Of a DNA stretch of 40,085 nucleotides, positions 1-8,368 are shown one piece after another (the first letter of the stretch is position 1; each line of letters begins with the position of its first letter). The DNA comes from an uncultured Gammaproteobacteria bacterium (lineage in GTDB: Bacteria; Pseudomonadota; Gammaproteobacteria; Pseudomonadales; Azotimanducaceae_A). Below the pieces are notes generated by a model. That model worked only from the letters and a program-made list of their open reading frames with translations, did no database searches and was not told the origin of the DNA. Location: assembly GCA_913049565.1 (NCBI GenBank), contig CAJWZG010000003.1, positions 1-40,085 of the forward strand, given 5' to 3'. The translations under genes and the position numbers were made by a program.

Positions 1-1
1 C

Positions 2-319
2 AATAGCATGGTGTTGGGGCTAATGGGATATAAGGGACGAGTGCGGTTGAGTTTTGGCGAACCTATTGTAAGCGCTGCCACTCCAGAAGATCTTGCCGCC
101 CAGCTCGACCGTTCGATTGTTGCAAACACGCGGCTGTATCCCACGCACCGATACGCAAAGGCGCTAATCGACGGAATGCCGCCGAATGATGCGGGCAGCA
201 GTCCCGCTGTTGGCGTTCTAGCTGAGGAGCTTGCAGGTCTTGACAAAGAGCAAAGGTCTTACTTAATTCAGCAATACGCCAATATTTGGCGTAATCGCCG
301 AGAGCTAGAAATCACGTAA
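2..319 (+). CDS. Acyltransferase, C-terminal fragment (gene enters from the left edge)
   Basis: The reading frame is open to the first base of the window, so this is the 3' end of a longer gene; about 105 residues are visible. The start of the fragment, with residues GYKGRVRLSFGEPI, resembles the last beta strand and tail of the PlsC-type glycerolphosphate/lysophospholipid acyltransferase fold. After it comes a helical tail rich in charged residues (QYANIWRNRREL). The catalytic HX4D motif would lie upstream, outside the window, so neither the substrate nor the exact family can be fixed. The gene converges on srkA, whose stop lies only 18 bases away. The assignment rests on the resemblance of this C-terminal segment and is moderate. 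Confidence 0.55.
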   Translation, partial: NSMVLGLMGYKGRVRLSFGEPIVSAATPEDLAAQLDRSIVANTRLYPTHRYAKALIDGMPPNDAGSSPAVGVLAEELAGLDKEQRSYLIQQYANIWRNRRELEIT

Positions 320-337
320 GTCCACTTAAGTGTTCGG

Positions 338-1333
338 TCAGGGCATGTAGGTCAGCGGTGGCTCGTCTAACATAGCCAACTGTTCTCGCAGAGCGAGGAC
401 ATGACTCGACCAGTAGTTGGCCGAATCAAACGTAGGGAAGGCCATCGGAAAAGCTGGGTCTTGCCAGCGGCGGCCTATCCAAGCCGCGTGGTACATGATG
501 CGCAAGGTTCGCAAGGGCTCAATGAGCTGCAGCGATGAGACGTCGAAGTCATGAAACTCCTGATAGGCATCCAAAATAATACTCAGCTGCAAGGTCTGGC
601 TTGGACGCTCCCCGCTAAGCAGCATCCATAAATCCTGTATCGGAGGCCCGCTCATGCAGTCGTCGAAATCCACAAAGTGTGGGGTGCTGTCACGCCAGAG
701 AATATTGCCCATATGGCAGTCACCGTGAATCGGAGTCAGGGTTACGTGAGCCATCAATGGCGAAATACGCGCTAACAGTTGCTCGGTTATAGAGCGATAT
801 GCATCCTCCATTTCTAGGGGTATAAACTGATTATCGAGCAAAAATGTCTGGCTCGAATTGCCTAAACGCTCTGCACTCAATGTTACTCGATGGTTAAACG
901 GGCGGCTGACGCCTAGGGCGTGCATACGAGCAATCGATCTTGCCAAGACTTCCAGATCGTCTTCATTTTCTAGGTTCGGCGGATGCCCTCCTTGACGGGG
1001 AAACACAGCAAATCGAAAGCCTAAATGTTCGAAGACACTGATACCGTTACGACGCAACGGCGGCACCACAGACAGTTCCGCGTCGAACAGACCTTGAGTG
1101 AACTGATGTTCTTCGACGATGGCATCGTCAGACCAACGGTTGGGTCGATAGAACTTGGTAATGACGAAAGACCCATCCTCCAACGCGATCTGGTAAACCC
1201 TGTTTTCATAGGAGTTCAGCGCCGTTAACCCGCCTGTTGGCTCCAAACCAATCGCCTCCATAGCGTCCAGTACCGTATCCGGTGTGAGCGCATCGTAGGG
1301 TGCAGGATCTACCGCAAAGTTGGTGGTTTTCAT
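338..1333 (-). CDS. srkA: Stress response kinase A (YihE/RdoA family Ser/Thr kinase)
   Basis: A 331-residue cytoplasmic protein with the aminoglycoside-phosphotransferase/choline-kinase fold. E. coli SrkA is about 328 residues. It is a serine/threonine kinase of the Cpx stress response that protects against toxin-antitoxin-linked cell death. Visible motifs are the N-terminal nucleotide-binding segment (SYENRVYQIALEDG, then FVITKFYRP), the catalytic loop PIHGDCHMGNILWR and the metal-binding FVDFDDCMSGPPIQDLW. I chose the ATG at 1333 because it gives the normal family length and N-terminus; the frame stays open upstream to 1456 but that extension is not protein-like. It lies downstream of the broken comF on the same strand, about 67 bases away. 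Confidence 0.9.
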   Translation of the reverse strand: MKTTNFAVDPAPYDALTPDTVLDAMEAIGLEPTGGLTALNSYENRVYQIALEDGSFVITKFYRPNRWSDDAIVEEHQFTQGLFDAELSVVPPLRRNGISVFEHLGFRFAVFPRQGGHPPNLENEDDLEVLARSIARMHALGVSRPFNHRVTLSAERLGNSSQTFLLDNQFIPLEMEDAYRSITEQLLARISPLMAHVTLTPIHGDCHMGNILWRDSTPHFVDFDDCMSGPPIQDLWMLLSGERPSQTLQLSIILDAYQEFHDFDVSSLQLIEPLRTLRIMYHAAWIGRRWQDPAFPMAFPTFDSANYWSSHVLALREQLAMLDEPPLTYMP

Positions 1334-1400
1334 GTAAGTACTGTAACAGTAACGACCGTGATGAATGACGCTATCTACGAGTTTAACTAAGACGGAGCGA

Positions 1401-2061
1401 TCAGATTGATTTTCGTGGCGTTCGCGTTGCGCACCAGGCATCGATCCGCACTGCACCTTGGCGACGTAAAATTTTGCCGATTTCGTGAATGGTTGATCCA
1501 GTGGTTATTACATCATCGACAATTGCCACATGCAGGCCATTGAGTGGCTTGAGGCGACGACTGCCTTGCCATCGCAACAAATCCTGAGTGCGGCGAAAGC
1601 GTTGAATTCGTGATAACGACCGTTGAGAGGGGCCGGAGTTGCGAGCAATGAGTTTGACTTCGACAGGGACCGCGAGCTGTTTCGCCAAGTGACGTGCAAG
1701 ACAAGCATTCTGATTAAAACCTCGTTTGACTGATGACCAGTAAGCCATTGGGACGGCAATCAAAACATCGGGCAACGGATTACAGTCGCCGTTGCGGATT
1801 TGCGTGAGAATCATCTGAGCGAGTGCGACCCCCTCAGGCTCGCTGTGCTGAAATTTGAGTCACGGCTTTGTCGGTTGATATCGGCCCAGCTAACGGCAAC
1901 GCACAGTGGCAACATGGTCGAATATTCAGTGGCAATGCAAGGCGGCAGTATTGGCAAAGGTGATCTGAGCTTGCTTGTTTAAGAGTTTGCTCGCAAAGCA
2001 GGCAGAACATCGGACAACAGTCGTGTAAGAGTATTCGCATGTTCCTGATGTAGGGGTGCAT
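1401..2061 (-). pseudogene. comF: comF, degenerate (internal deletion, frameshift and in-frame stop)
   Basis: Two pieces of one ComF/GntX phosphoribosyltransferase-like protein lie in different frames. The N-terminal piece starts at an ATG at 2061 with a good AAGGAG ribosome-binding site five bases upstream. It carries a zinc-ribbon with CLLC, CQYC and CCHC cysteines and ends at a stop at 1834. The C-terminal piece picks up at LKF (about 1859) and runs through the conserved RGFNQ motif and the PRPP-binding signature VAIVDDVITTGST to the stop at 1401. Between them about 20 to 25 residues expected in the family are missing, including a second CxxC. A TGA sits immediately before LKF in the C-terminal frame (1860-1862). 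Two independent kinds of lesion argue for a real pseudogene rather than one sequencing error. ComF proteins act in DNA uptake or use of DNA. Confidence 0.82.
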
Positions 2062-2300
2062 GTCGCTCCTTGGCGCTCGGTCGAACCTAGGCTCACAGAT
2101 AACGATTCGACCGCCAAGGGGCACGGTGGGGGCTTGTGGTACGAGAAGTCGAGATAGGTCGTACGACGAAACCCTTGTTCAGGTAGGTCAACGGCGATGA
2201 TCTCTTTTTAGGTGCGACCACGGTATGTCGAGGCAAAAACATTGGTCGCTGCAGACTCGTGAAGCTAAACTTGTTCCTCTAGTAACAGTGGGGCCGAAGG
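2062..2300. other. Intergenic region between divergent comF and acyl-CoA dehydrogenase genes
   Basis: About 240 bases without a protein-like reading frame. It must carry the promoters for the leftward comF-srkA group and for the rightward dehydrogenase. A perfect ten-base palindrome, GTCGTACGAC, lies at 2158-2167 and could be an operator half-site or chance. I see no convincing -35/-10 pair, tRNA or terminator. Confidence 0.4.
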
Positions 2301-4040
2301 GTGGATTACGCAGCACGAGAGAGAGATGCCGACTTCTTATTGAATGATGTTTTTGATATTCAGGAGAATTGGTCTCAGATACCTGAATACCAGGATTTCT
2401 CTGATGATCTGGTCAAAGCAGTGGTTGCTGAGGGGGGTCGATTAGCATCTCAAGTGCTTGCGCCGTTGAACGAAGTTGGGGATGCACACGGATGCCAACT
2501 GGTTGACGGAGAAGTGACAACCCCGCCTGGCTTTAAAGAGGCCTTTGCCGAGCTTACTCAGGGAGGTTGGCTAGGTTTGACCGGAAATCCTGCATTTGGC
2601 GGTCAGGGCATGCCGAAGAGTTTGGCGGGATTGATCGAAGAGATGTTTTGGGCCTCTAACAGCAGTTTGTTTTTGTATGGCTCATTAACTGTTGGCGCGT
2701 GTTTAAGCATAGACGCCCATGGCTCAGTTGAACAAAAGCAGACCTATTTAGAAAAGCTGTACAGCGGTCAGTGGACTGGGGCTATGGCGCTTACCGAGTC
2801 TCACGCTGGCACCGATCTAGGCATGATGCGCACCAAGGCAGAGCCTCGCCCAGATGGCTCCTACAGCATCACGGGGACAAAAATATTTATCACCAGCGGT
2901 GAACACGATATGGCGGAAAATATCGTCCACCTCACGCTAGCAAGAATTGCCGACGCACCCAAAGGCACCAAGGGAATCTCGTTGTTTATCGTGCCGAAAT
3001 ACGTGCCTGATGCCGAAGGGAATCTTGGGCCGCGCAACGGTTGGGCCAGCGGGTCTTTAGAACACAAGATGGGTATCAACGGCAGCGCTACGTCCGTGAT
3101 CAATTACGATCAAGCTCAGGGCTTTTTGCTTGGCGAAGAGCATCAAGGCTTGGGTGCAATGTTCACCATGATGAACTACGAGCGCCTTAGCGTCGGTCTG
3201 CAAGGGCTAGGAGCTGGTGATTTGGCTTATCAACACTCTGCAAGATATGCACAGGATCGAATTCAAGGTCGTTCGGCCAGCGGTGCGCAGAATCCAGATG
3301 CAGAGGCTGATTCCTTGCTGGTTCACCCGGATGTGCGCCGCATGCTGTTGACCCAGCGCGCGTACACCGAAGGGTGCCGGGCTTTCGCCTTCTTTGCAGG
3401 TATGCAGTTGGATGAGGCTAAACACAAAGGCGATGAACGTGCGGAGCGAATGGGGCAACTGCTAACGCCTGTTGTCAAAGCGTTTTTAACCGATAAAGGG
3501 TTGGAAGGGGCAGTGATGGCCCAGCAAATATTTGGTGGGCACGGCTATGTGAAAGAATGGGGTGTCGAGCAGATCGTTCGAGACGCGCGCATCGCACAGA
3601 TCTACGAGGGTACTAATGGCATCCAAGCGTTGGATCTAGCAGGACGCAAAGTGGTTCGAGACGGCGGCAAGACGCTGTCCGAGATGCTTGGGGTGCTAGG
3701 GGCTTTTCCGGTGGACTGCGAATATCGGCAACCGATTGAAGATGCGTTCGCGCGGTTGTTGAGAGCAACCGAATCCATGGTGGCCAGAAGCAACGAAGAC
3801 GCAAATTTAGCCGGCGCTGCTTCGACGGACTTTTTGGAACTGATGGGCCTAACCCTCTGTGCTTGGTCATGGGGCGTGATGGCACAAAAGGCTGGGGACG
3901 ACGATTTTGGTCTTGCGAAAAAGCAAACTGCGCGATTTTTCTTTGCGCGCTTGCTACCGCGAGCTATTGGTCTTGAGCAAAGTATTCTGGCTGGCTCAGA
4001 CGTCTTGATGGACATGCCTGAGGCACTGTTCACGGCCTGA
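2301..4040 (+). CDS. Acyl-CoA dehydrogenase (long DmdC/FadE-like family)
   Basis: A 579-residue FAD-dependent acyl-CoA dehydrogenase, longer than the classical 380-residue enzymes. It belongs to the group often annotated as 3-methylmercaptopropionyl-CoA dehydrogenase (DmdC-like). It would oxidise an acyl-CoA thioester to the 2-enoyl-CoA and pass electrons to electron-transfer flavoprotein. Visible features are the N-terminal segment (RDADFLLNDVFD), the flavin/substrate motif LTESHAGTDLGMMRTKA, and IYEGTNGIQALDLAGRK with the catalytic-base glutamate. The GTG start at 2301 is the first possible start after an in-frame stop at 2283 and matches the family N-terminus, although its ribosome site (GAAGG) is very close. 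The substrate is not known; DMSP degradation should not be assumed, because no other dmd gene is nearby. Confidence 0.85.
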   Translation: MDYAARERDADFLLNDVFDIQENWSQIPEYQDFSDDLVKAVVAEGGRLASQVLAPLNEVGDAHGCQLVDGEVTTPPGFKEAFAELTQGGWLGLTGNPAFGGQGMPKSLAGLIEEMFWASNSSLFLYGSLTVGACLSIDAHGSVEQKQTYLEKLYSGQWTGAMALTESHAGTDLGMMRTKAEPRPDGSYSITGTKIFITSGEHDMAENIVHLTLARIADAPKGTKGISLFIVPKYVPDAEGNLGPRNGWASGSLEHKMGINGSATSVINYDQAQGFLLGEEHQGLGAMFTMMNYERLSVGLQGLGAGDLAYQHSARYAQDRIQGRSASGAQNPDAEADSLLVHPDVRRMLLTQRAYTEGCRAFAFFAGMQLDEAKHKGDERAERMGQLLTPVVKAFLTDKGLEGAVMAQQIFGGHGYVKEWGVEQIVRDARIAQIYEGTNGIQALDLAGRKVVRDGGKTLSEMLGVLGAFPVDCEYRQPIEDAFARLLRATESMVARSNEDANLAGAASTDFLELMGLTLCAWSWGVMAQKAGDDDFGLAKKQTARFFFARLLPRAIGLEQSILAGSDVLMDMPEALFTA

Positions 4041-4058
4041 CTGCAACGGATCAGGCCG
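4033..4058. terminator. Hairpin between convergent genes (no U-tract)
   Basis: Perfect 8-base arms CGGCCTGA (4033-4040) and TCAGGCCG (4051-4058) enclose a 10-base loop. The left arm contains the dehydrogenase stop codon. The hairpin sits exactly between two convergent genes, where a shared terminator is expected, but no run of T follows on either strand. It may be an RNA 3'-end stabiliser or a poor terminator. Confidence 0.45.
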
Positions 4059-4065
4059 CCACGAC

Positions 4066-4857
4066 TTAGTTTCTAGGAAAGACCCAGGGGTGGGAAGAGG
4101 ATAAGCCGCCATCAACGGGCACAGCCTGACCATTGACGTATGAAGCCCGGTCGCTCAACAGAAAGCAGGCCATTTCTCCAATTTCGCTGGGTTGGCCGAA
4201 GCGTTTCATTGGGTTGATCTGGCCGATCTTGTCCTCTTTACCCCTTTCACGAGCGCGGTCAAATGTAGGCTTTGTCATACCCGTTTCGATTAGCCCCGGA
4301 CAGATAGCATTGATGCGTACACCACTGCCGTAAGTTTGGTAGGCGGTAGTTTGCACAATACTGATAACCCCAGCTTTGCTAGCAGAGTAGTCGACTCCAC
4401 CGGCGTTAGCGCGCAAGCCTGCAACGGAGGCGGTACATAAAATGGCACCTTGCTCCTGAGCCAAGAAATGTTTAAGGCTGTGCTTTACCGCTAGAAACAC
4501 CCCGACGGTGTTGACCCAAAGCGTTCGCTGCCAGTCTTCGACGGTCAAATCTGTAACGGCTTTTCCACCACCAGAAACACCCGCGTTGGCATAGATACCG
4601 TCGATACGGCCGTACTCGTCGACACATCGCTGCACAAATCCTTCGACCTCGGATTCGTTCGTGACGTCGGCTTGCACGGCAGTGGCAGAACCACCAGCTG
4701 AGGAAATTTCCGCCACAGTCTCATCGACGTTGTTTGTGATATCCACGCAGACAACATTGGCGCCGTAGCTGGCTGCCAGTTTGCTGGTCGCTCGGCCAAT
4801 ACCGCTGGCCGCGCCGGTTATCACAATGTTTTTGTTGTTGAGCATTTGCTCCTGCAT
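4066..4857 (-). CDS. SDR-family NAD(P)-dependent oxidoreductase
   Basis: A 263-residue classical short-chain dehydrogenase/reductase. The Rossmann cofactor motif GAASGIGRA follows the first strand, an Asp in CVDIT at the end of strand 2 favours NAD(H) over NADP(H), the structural NAG motif is NAGVSGGG, and the active-site Tyr-Lys is in YSASKAG with a Ser upstream (TASVAG). CPGLIETGMT is the usual segment after strand 6, and VNGQAVPVDGG closes the fold. The ATG at 4857 is preceded by AAAAGGA at reasonable spacing. An in-frame ATG at 4845 also has a nearby GGAG, so the start is uncertain by four codons. The substrate cannot be inferred; family relatives act on hydroxyacyl-CoAs, alcohols and sugars. 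It converges with the acyl-CoA dehydrogenase. Confidence 0.88.
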   Translation of the reverse strand: MQEQMLNNKNIVITGAASGIGRATSKLAASYGANVVCVDITNNVDETVAEISSAGGSATAVQADVTNESEVEGFVQRCVDEYGRIDGIYANAGVSGGGKAVTDLTVEDWQRTLWVNTVGVFLAVKHSLKHFLAQEQGAILCTASVAGLRANAGGVDYSASKAGVISIVQTTAYQTYGSGVRINAICPGLIETGMTKPTFDRARERGKEDKIGQINPMKRFGQPSEIGEMACFLLSDRASYVNGQAVPVDGGLSSSHPWVFPRN

Positions 4858-4910
4858 GATTTTTTCCTTTTGCAAGCACCGATCAAATTTGTCTCAGATC
4901 AGTCGGGCCG

Positions 4911-6326
4911 TTAGTTGTTTTTTTCGGATAAAACGCCGACAAGCTGGTTGTAGATACCGCCAAAATCGCCGTTGCTCATAATGACGATATGTCGCTTATG
5001 GCTGGTGGGTTCTGCGGTTTCAGCCGCGAGTTGTTGCACGAGGCTGCCGATGCTATCGGCAATCTGGGCAGGCACAACGCATTTGTCGACGATTTCGTGC
5101 AAATCCCACTTGATACGCTCGCCTCGAAACCAGACCACGCGGTCGGCGGGAGCACAACAGGTGGCCAGCTCGTTCCTTAAGGATCCTAAAGACATGGTAT
5201 GGGTCCGTGGTTCAATGACGGCAATGATCTCATCTTGGCTGTTCTGGGAACGCAGGCCTTGAAGCGTCGTACGAATGGCGGTTGGGTGATGAGCAAAGTC
5301 ATCATAGACAATGAGGTTGTCGTTCTCGTAAATAATCTCCATACGGCGTTTCACACCGCGAAATGCGCTTAGGGCTTGTATTGCAATCTCGGGGGTTACG
5401 CCGGCGTGACGAGCGGCAGCGATAGCATTCAGGGCATTGGCTCTGTTGTGCTCGCCGAGCAATGACCAGCGGATCTGACCGATAGGTTGTTCATTGAGGA
5501 ATACACGGATATCGTTTTCTGCGGTTTTATCCGCTTCATAGGACCATTTGTCACCGTTGTCTTGCTCAAGGCTACGTTTGCTGTGACGTTGAACGACGCG
5601 GCTCACCGGGGTCCAGCAGCCTTGATTCAAAACCTCAGTGATGGCCTCGCTGTCAGCGGGAGCTATAACCAGCCCATCGCTCGGAACGGTCCGCATTAAC
5701 AAGTGGAACTGACTTTGTATCGCTTCAAGATTCGGGAATATGTCAGCGTGATCGTATTCCAAATTATTCAGTACCAACGTTCGAGGTCGGTAGTGAACGA
5801 ACTTTGAGCGTCTATCGAAATAACTGGTATCGTACTCGTCGGCTTCGACAACAAAAAAAGGTGATTCTCCTAGCCGTGCCGAGGTTGAAAAATTGCTTGG
5901 CGCACCGCCAATCAGATAGCCAGGTTTCAATCCCGCGTAGTCGAGAATCCAAGCAACCATGCTGGCGGTGCTGGTTTTACCATGAGTACCCGCCACCGCA
6001 ATCACCCAGCGGTCATGTAGCACAGTGTCGCCAAGCCATTGAGCACCCGATGTATAGCGCAAGCCCTTGTTTAGAACTGTCTCGATAGCCCCACTGCCGC
6101 GCGGCAGATTAGCGTTGCCGACGATAACGAGGTCGGGAGCGGGGTTTAGATGGCCCTCGTCAAATTCCTCAAAGGTTGTAATTTCAGCTGCAGCCAGCAG
6201 ATCTGACATTGGTGGATAGATCTTCCCGTCGCTGCCGCTAACCTCATAGCCAAGCTCTTTTGCTAATAGCGCTAGGCTGCCCATCAGGGTACCGCCGATT
6301 CCCAGAAAATAGAGGTGTTCTCGCAT
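4911..6326 (-). CDS. mpl: UDP-MurNAc:L-Ala-gamma-D-Glu-meso-Dap ligase (murein recycling)
   Basis: A 471-residue Mur-ligase-family enzyme. Mpl joins the tripeptide L-Ala-D-Glu-meso-Dap, recovered from old peptidoglycan, directly to UDP-MurNAc in the cytoplasm using ATP. The N-terminal Rossmann-like segment is FLGIGGTLMGSLALLAKELG, followed by SGSDGKIYPPMSDLL, which is characteristic of Mpl rather than MurC. The ATP P-loop is VAGTHGKTSTASM (near residue 114). The metal/substrate segment EADEYDTSYFDRRSKFVHYRP and the FAHHPTAIRTTL motif in the C-terminal domain are also typical. E. coli Mpl is about 457 residues. With amgK and murU, also in this window, it points to active wall recycling. The small membrane protein upstream is on the same strand, 54 bases away. 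Confidence 0.95.
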   Translation of the reverse strand: MREHLYFLGIGGTLMGSLALLAKELGYEVSGSDGKIYPPMSDLLAAAEITTFEEFDEGHLNPAPDLVIVGNANLPRGSGAIETVLNKGLRYTSGAQWLGDTVLHDRWVIAVAGTHGKTSTASMVAWILDYAGLKPGYLIGGAPSNFSTSARLGESPFFVVEADEYDTSYFDRRSKFVHYRPRTLVLNNLEYDHADIFPNLEAIQSQFHLLMRTVPSDGLVIAPADSEAITEVLNQGCWTPVSRVVQRHSKRSLEQDNGDKWSYEADKTAENDIRVFLNEQPIGQIRWSLLGEHNRANALNAIAAARHAGVTPEIAIQALSAFRGVKRRMEIIYENDNLIVYDDFAHHPTAIRTTLQGLRSQNSQDEIIAVIEPRTHTMSLGSLRNELATCCAPADRVVWFRGERIKWDLHEIVDKCVVPAQIADSIGSLVQQLAAETAEPTSHKRHIVIMSNGDFGGIYNQLVGVLSEKNN

Positions 6327-6380
6327 GGCTTAAGTTCCTCCTAAACGGCTGGTGGTGCCAGGACGACGGGGCGAGACAAA

Positions 6381-6884
6381 TCAGGTTTGTCCGACGGCCA
6401 ACTGTCCCAGCGCGACAGTAACCAGTGTTAGCAAAAATGCCAGCACAACGGCCATCGCCATATGCACTTCCATCGCTTTGTGCAAAATGAAGCCGAAAAT
6501 TAAGATGCTCCAAAAGAAGATCATGAAAGCCAGCGTGGTCATGAAGTCCACGCCTAACAGGCGCATGGCGACAATGCATAGGCCGATCACTATGTTCATT
6601 AGCAAGTCACAACCAAAATAGGCGATCAACGTTTGCGTCAGTCGCTCCGACTTGCCAACCAGTGACAAAAGTACGTAGATGGTAAAAGCCTGCGCCGCAA
6701 GGCTTGTCAGAATAGTGGTGGCGACCGTAGCCGAACTCTGCGTGCCGATGTTCACGGAAATGATCAAGCTCAAAGCGATGTTGAAAACCGTGATTATCAG
6801 CAGCAAGAAACTGCTGGCGGGCAGGTGTTCTGGACCGCTTTTCAGTTGGGCGATTAGCCAAAATTGGTTGAACAGGGTGAGCAT
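6381..6884 (-). CDS. Small inner-membrane protein, five predicted TM segments
   Basis: A 167-residue, very hydrophobic protein of unknown function. Membrane segments are visible at about residues 25-47, 52-77, 83-110, 115-136 and 141-161, separated by short polar loops. The spacing resembles Yip1-like domain proteins, but I cannot identify it with confidence. The frame is open upstream to 7118, overlapping the divergent pfp gene, but the hydrophobic protein clearly begins at the ATG at 6884. That start has no strong ribosome-binding site; it is preceded by an A-rich stretch. The gene lies just upstream of mpl on the same strand and may be cotranscribed with it. Confidence 0.7.
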   Translation of the reverse strand: MLTLFNQFWLIAQLKSGPEHLPASSFLLLIITVFNIALSLIISVNIGTQSSATVATTILTSLAAQAFTIYVLLSLVGKSERLTQTLIAYFGCDLLMNIVIGLCIVAMRLLGVDFMTTLAFMIFFWSILIFGFILHKAMEVHMAMAVVLAFLLTLVTVALGQLAVGQT

Positions 6885-6910
6885 TATTTTTTCTGAAAAT
6901 TTGACGTCGA

Positions 6911-6945
6911 AATTGTCGCACAAAAGTGCCGGTTCACGGACAATT
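6911..6945. promoter_or_regulatory. Nested inverted repeats in the divergent 6885-7013 intergenic region
   Basis: AATTGTC at 6911-6917 is repeated inverted as GACAATT at 6939-6945. Between them GCAC-AAAA-GTGC forms a second, smaller dyad at 6918-6929. The element lies midway between the start of the membrane-protein gene (6884) and pfp (7014), a natural place for an operator. I do not recognise a known regulator site. Confidence 0.3.
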
Positions 6946-7013
6946 GCCGCCGCGATCGCTCTCACTTTTTCCTGAGTGGGGGTCGACTTCTCTCTTGAAA
7001 TCAAGGAAATAAC

Positions 7014-8273
7014 ATGCCGAAACCCAATGCTTTTTATGCTCAATCTGGGGGCGTTACTGCCGTCATTAATGCATCCGCGTGCGGCCTTATAGAGACGGCA
7101 CGAGAGAACAAGAGTCATATTGGTAAGGTATTGGTTGGCAAAAATGGAATTCTCGGAGCACTGAACGAAGAACTCATCGACACCTCCAAGGAGAGCAAAA
7201 AAGAGATAGCCGGATTACGCAGCACCCCTGGCGGCGCATTTGGCTCCTGTCGCTTTAAACTCAAGTCTCTCAAGGAGGATGCTCGAGAGTATCAGCGACT
7301 GCTCGATGTTTTTCAGGCGCACAACATCCGGTACTTTTTCTACAATGGCGGTGGTGATTCACAGGATACAGCCAACAAAGTGTCACAGCTCGGTAAGAAA
7401 ATGGGTTACCCACTGCAGGCGATTGGCATTCCTAAAACCGTCGACAATGACCTTCCGTACACAGACACCTGTCCGGGTTTCGGCTCGGTGGCGAAGTACG
7501 TTGCAACATCGACCAAGGAGGCGGCGCTGGATGTGGAGTCTATGTGCGAAACTTCGACTAAAGTTTTCGTACTTGAAGTCATGGGCAGGCACGCGGGCTG
7601 GATAGCAGCGGCAGGTGCCCTGGCCCAAAGTGAACCCGGCGATGCGCCGCATATTATTTTGCTGCCTGAGGTTGCGTTCAACAAACGCGCTTTTCTTGCC
7701 AAGGTGAAAGCAACGGTAAAGAGCCGAGGTTTTTGCGTCATTGTGGTATCTGAGGGCGCCCGATACGCCAACGGCCAATTTTTAGGAGAGTCTGGTGCAG
7801 CCAAGGATGCCTTCGGACATGCTCAACTAGGCGGTGTAGCACCAACTATTGCAAAGATGATTAAGGATGCTCTGGGGTACAAACATCATTGGGCAGTGGC
7901 TGACTATCTACAGCGTTCCGCGCGACATTTGGCGTCAGCCACAGACGTCAAGCAAGCCTATGCGCTTGGTCGGGCGGCGGTGGAATTTGCCGTTGCAGGT
8001 AAAACCGCTGTGATGCCAACGATAGTTAGAATTAGTGACCAGCCTTATCGATGGAAAATTGGTGAGGCGAAGCTAGCTCGAGTCGCCAATGTTGAACGCT
8101 TTATGCCAAAGAGTTTTATCAGCAAGGATGGGTTTGGCATTACCGCCAAGGCCCGAAGGTACCTAGTTCCGCTGATTGCAGGAGAAGATTACCCGACGTT
8201 CAAAAACGGCGTGCCCGAGTACGTGAAACTAAAAAATCAGCTGGTGGACAAGAAGCTGCCTGTCATATGGTAG
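7014..8273 (+). CDS. pfp: Pyrophosphate-dependent 6-phosphofructokinase
   Basis: A 419-residue phosphofructokinase that uses PPi instead of ATP to phosphorylate fructose-6-phosphate reversibly. Two residues set the donor. The nucleotide-binding motif is NGGGDSQDT, with Asp where ATP enzymes have Gly104 (E. coli PfkA numbering). The catalytic loop is PKTVDNDLPYTDTCPG, with Lys where ATP enzymes have Gly124. The motif MGRHAGWIAAAGALA and VSEGARYANG are also family features. The usual Asp103 position is Gly, as I recall for one PPi-PFK clade. The ATG at 7014 has AAGGA seven bases upstream. It faces hppA across a shared terminator. Reversibility suggests use in gluconeogenesis as well as glycolysis. 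Confidence 0.93.
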   Translation: MPKPNAFYAQSGGVTAVINASACGLIETARENKSHIGKVLVGKNGILGALNEELIDTSKESKKEIAGLRSTPGGAFGSCRFKLKSLKEDAREYQRLLDVFQAHNIRYFFYNGGGDSQDTANKVSQLGKKMGYPLQAIGIPKTVDNDLPYTDTCPGFGSVAKYVATSTKEAALDVESMCETSTKVFVLEVMGRHAGWIAAAGALAQSEPGDAPHIILLPEVAFNKRAFLAKVKATVKSRGFCVIVVSEGARYANGQFLGESGAAKDAFGHAQLGGVAPTIAKMIKDALGYKHHWAVADYLQRSARHLASATDVKQAYALGRAAVEFAVAGKTAVMPTIVRISDQPYRWKIGEAKLARVANVERFMPKSFISKDGFGITAKARRYLVPLIAGEDYPTFKNGVPEYVKLKNQLVDKKLPVIW

Positions 8274-8327
8274 TAGTCTTGCCGTTGTTTTTTGCCCGGC
8301 TCCAACCCGCGTAAATTGTGCAGGCAC

Positions 8328-8357
8328 AAAAAAGGGGGCATTTGCCCCCTTTTTTTT
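8328..8357. terminator. Bidirectional rho-independent terminator shared by pfp and hppA
   Basis: A-run, GGGGGC, loop ATTT, GCCCCC, then eight T. The stem extends through the A/T flanks to about 12 base pairs. Read from either strand the hairpin is followed by a U-tract, so it can end both the rightward pfp and the leftward hppA transcripts. It is the clearest terminator in the window. Confidence 0.95.
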
Positions 8358-8368
8358 CTGATCACTGG

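Noticed and set aside
2158..2167. GTCGTACGAC palindrome as a regulator site
   Set aside because: A single ten-base palindrome in 240 bases is not strong evidence; it is mentioned only in the intergenic entry.
3602..4033. A 143-residue minus-strand frame inside the acyl-CoA dehydrogenase
   Set aside because: Composition is Ser/Arg/Pro-rich and follows from the codon use of the real gene on the other strand.
2301..4040. DMSP-degradation gene dmdC
   Set aside because: The family is often annotated so, but no dmdA, dmdB or dmdD is nearby and substrate cannot be judged from the sequence, so only the family is given.
6885..7118. N-terminal extension of the membrane protein into the pfp gene
   Set aside because: The added residues are not hydrophobic or family-like and would overlap the divergent pfp start and its ribosome site.
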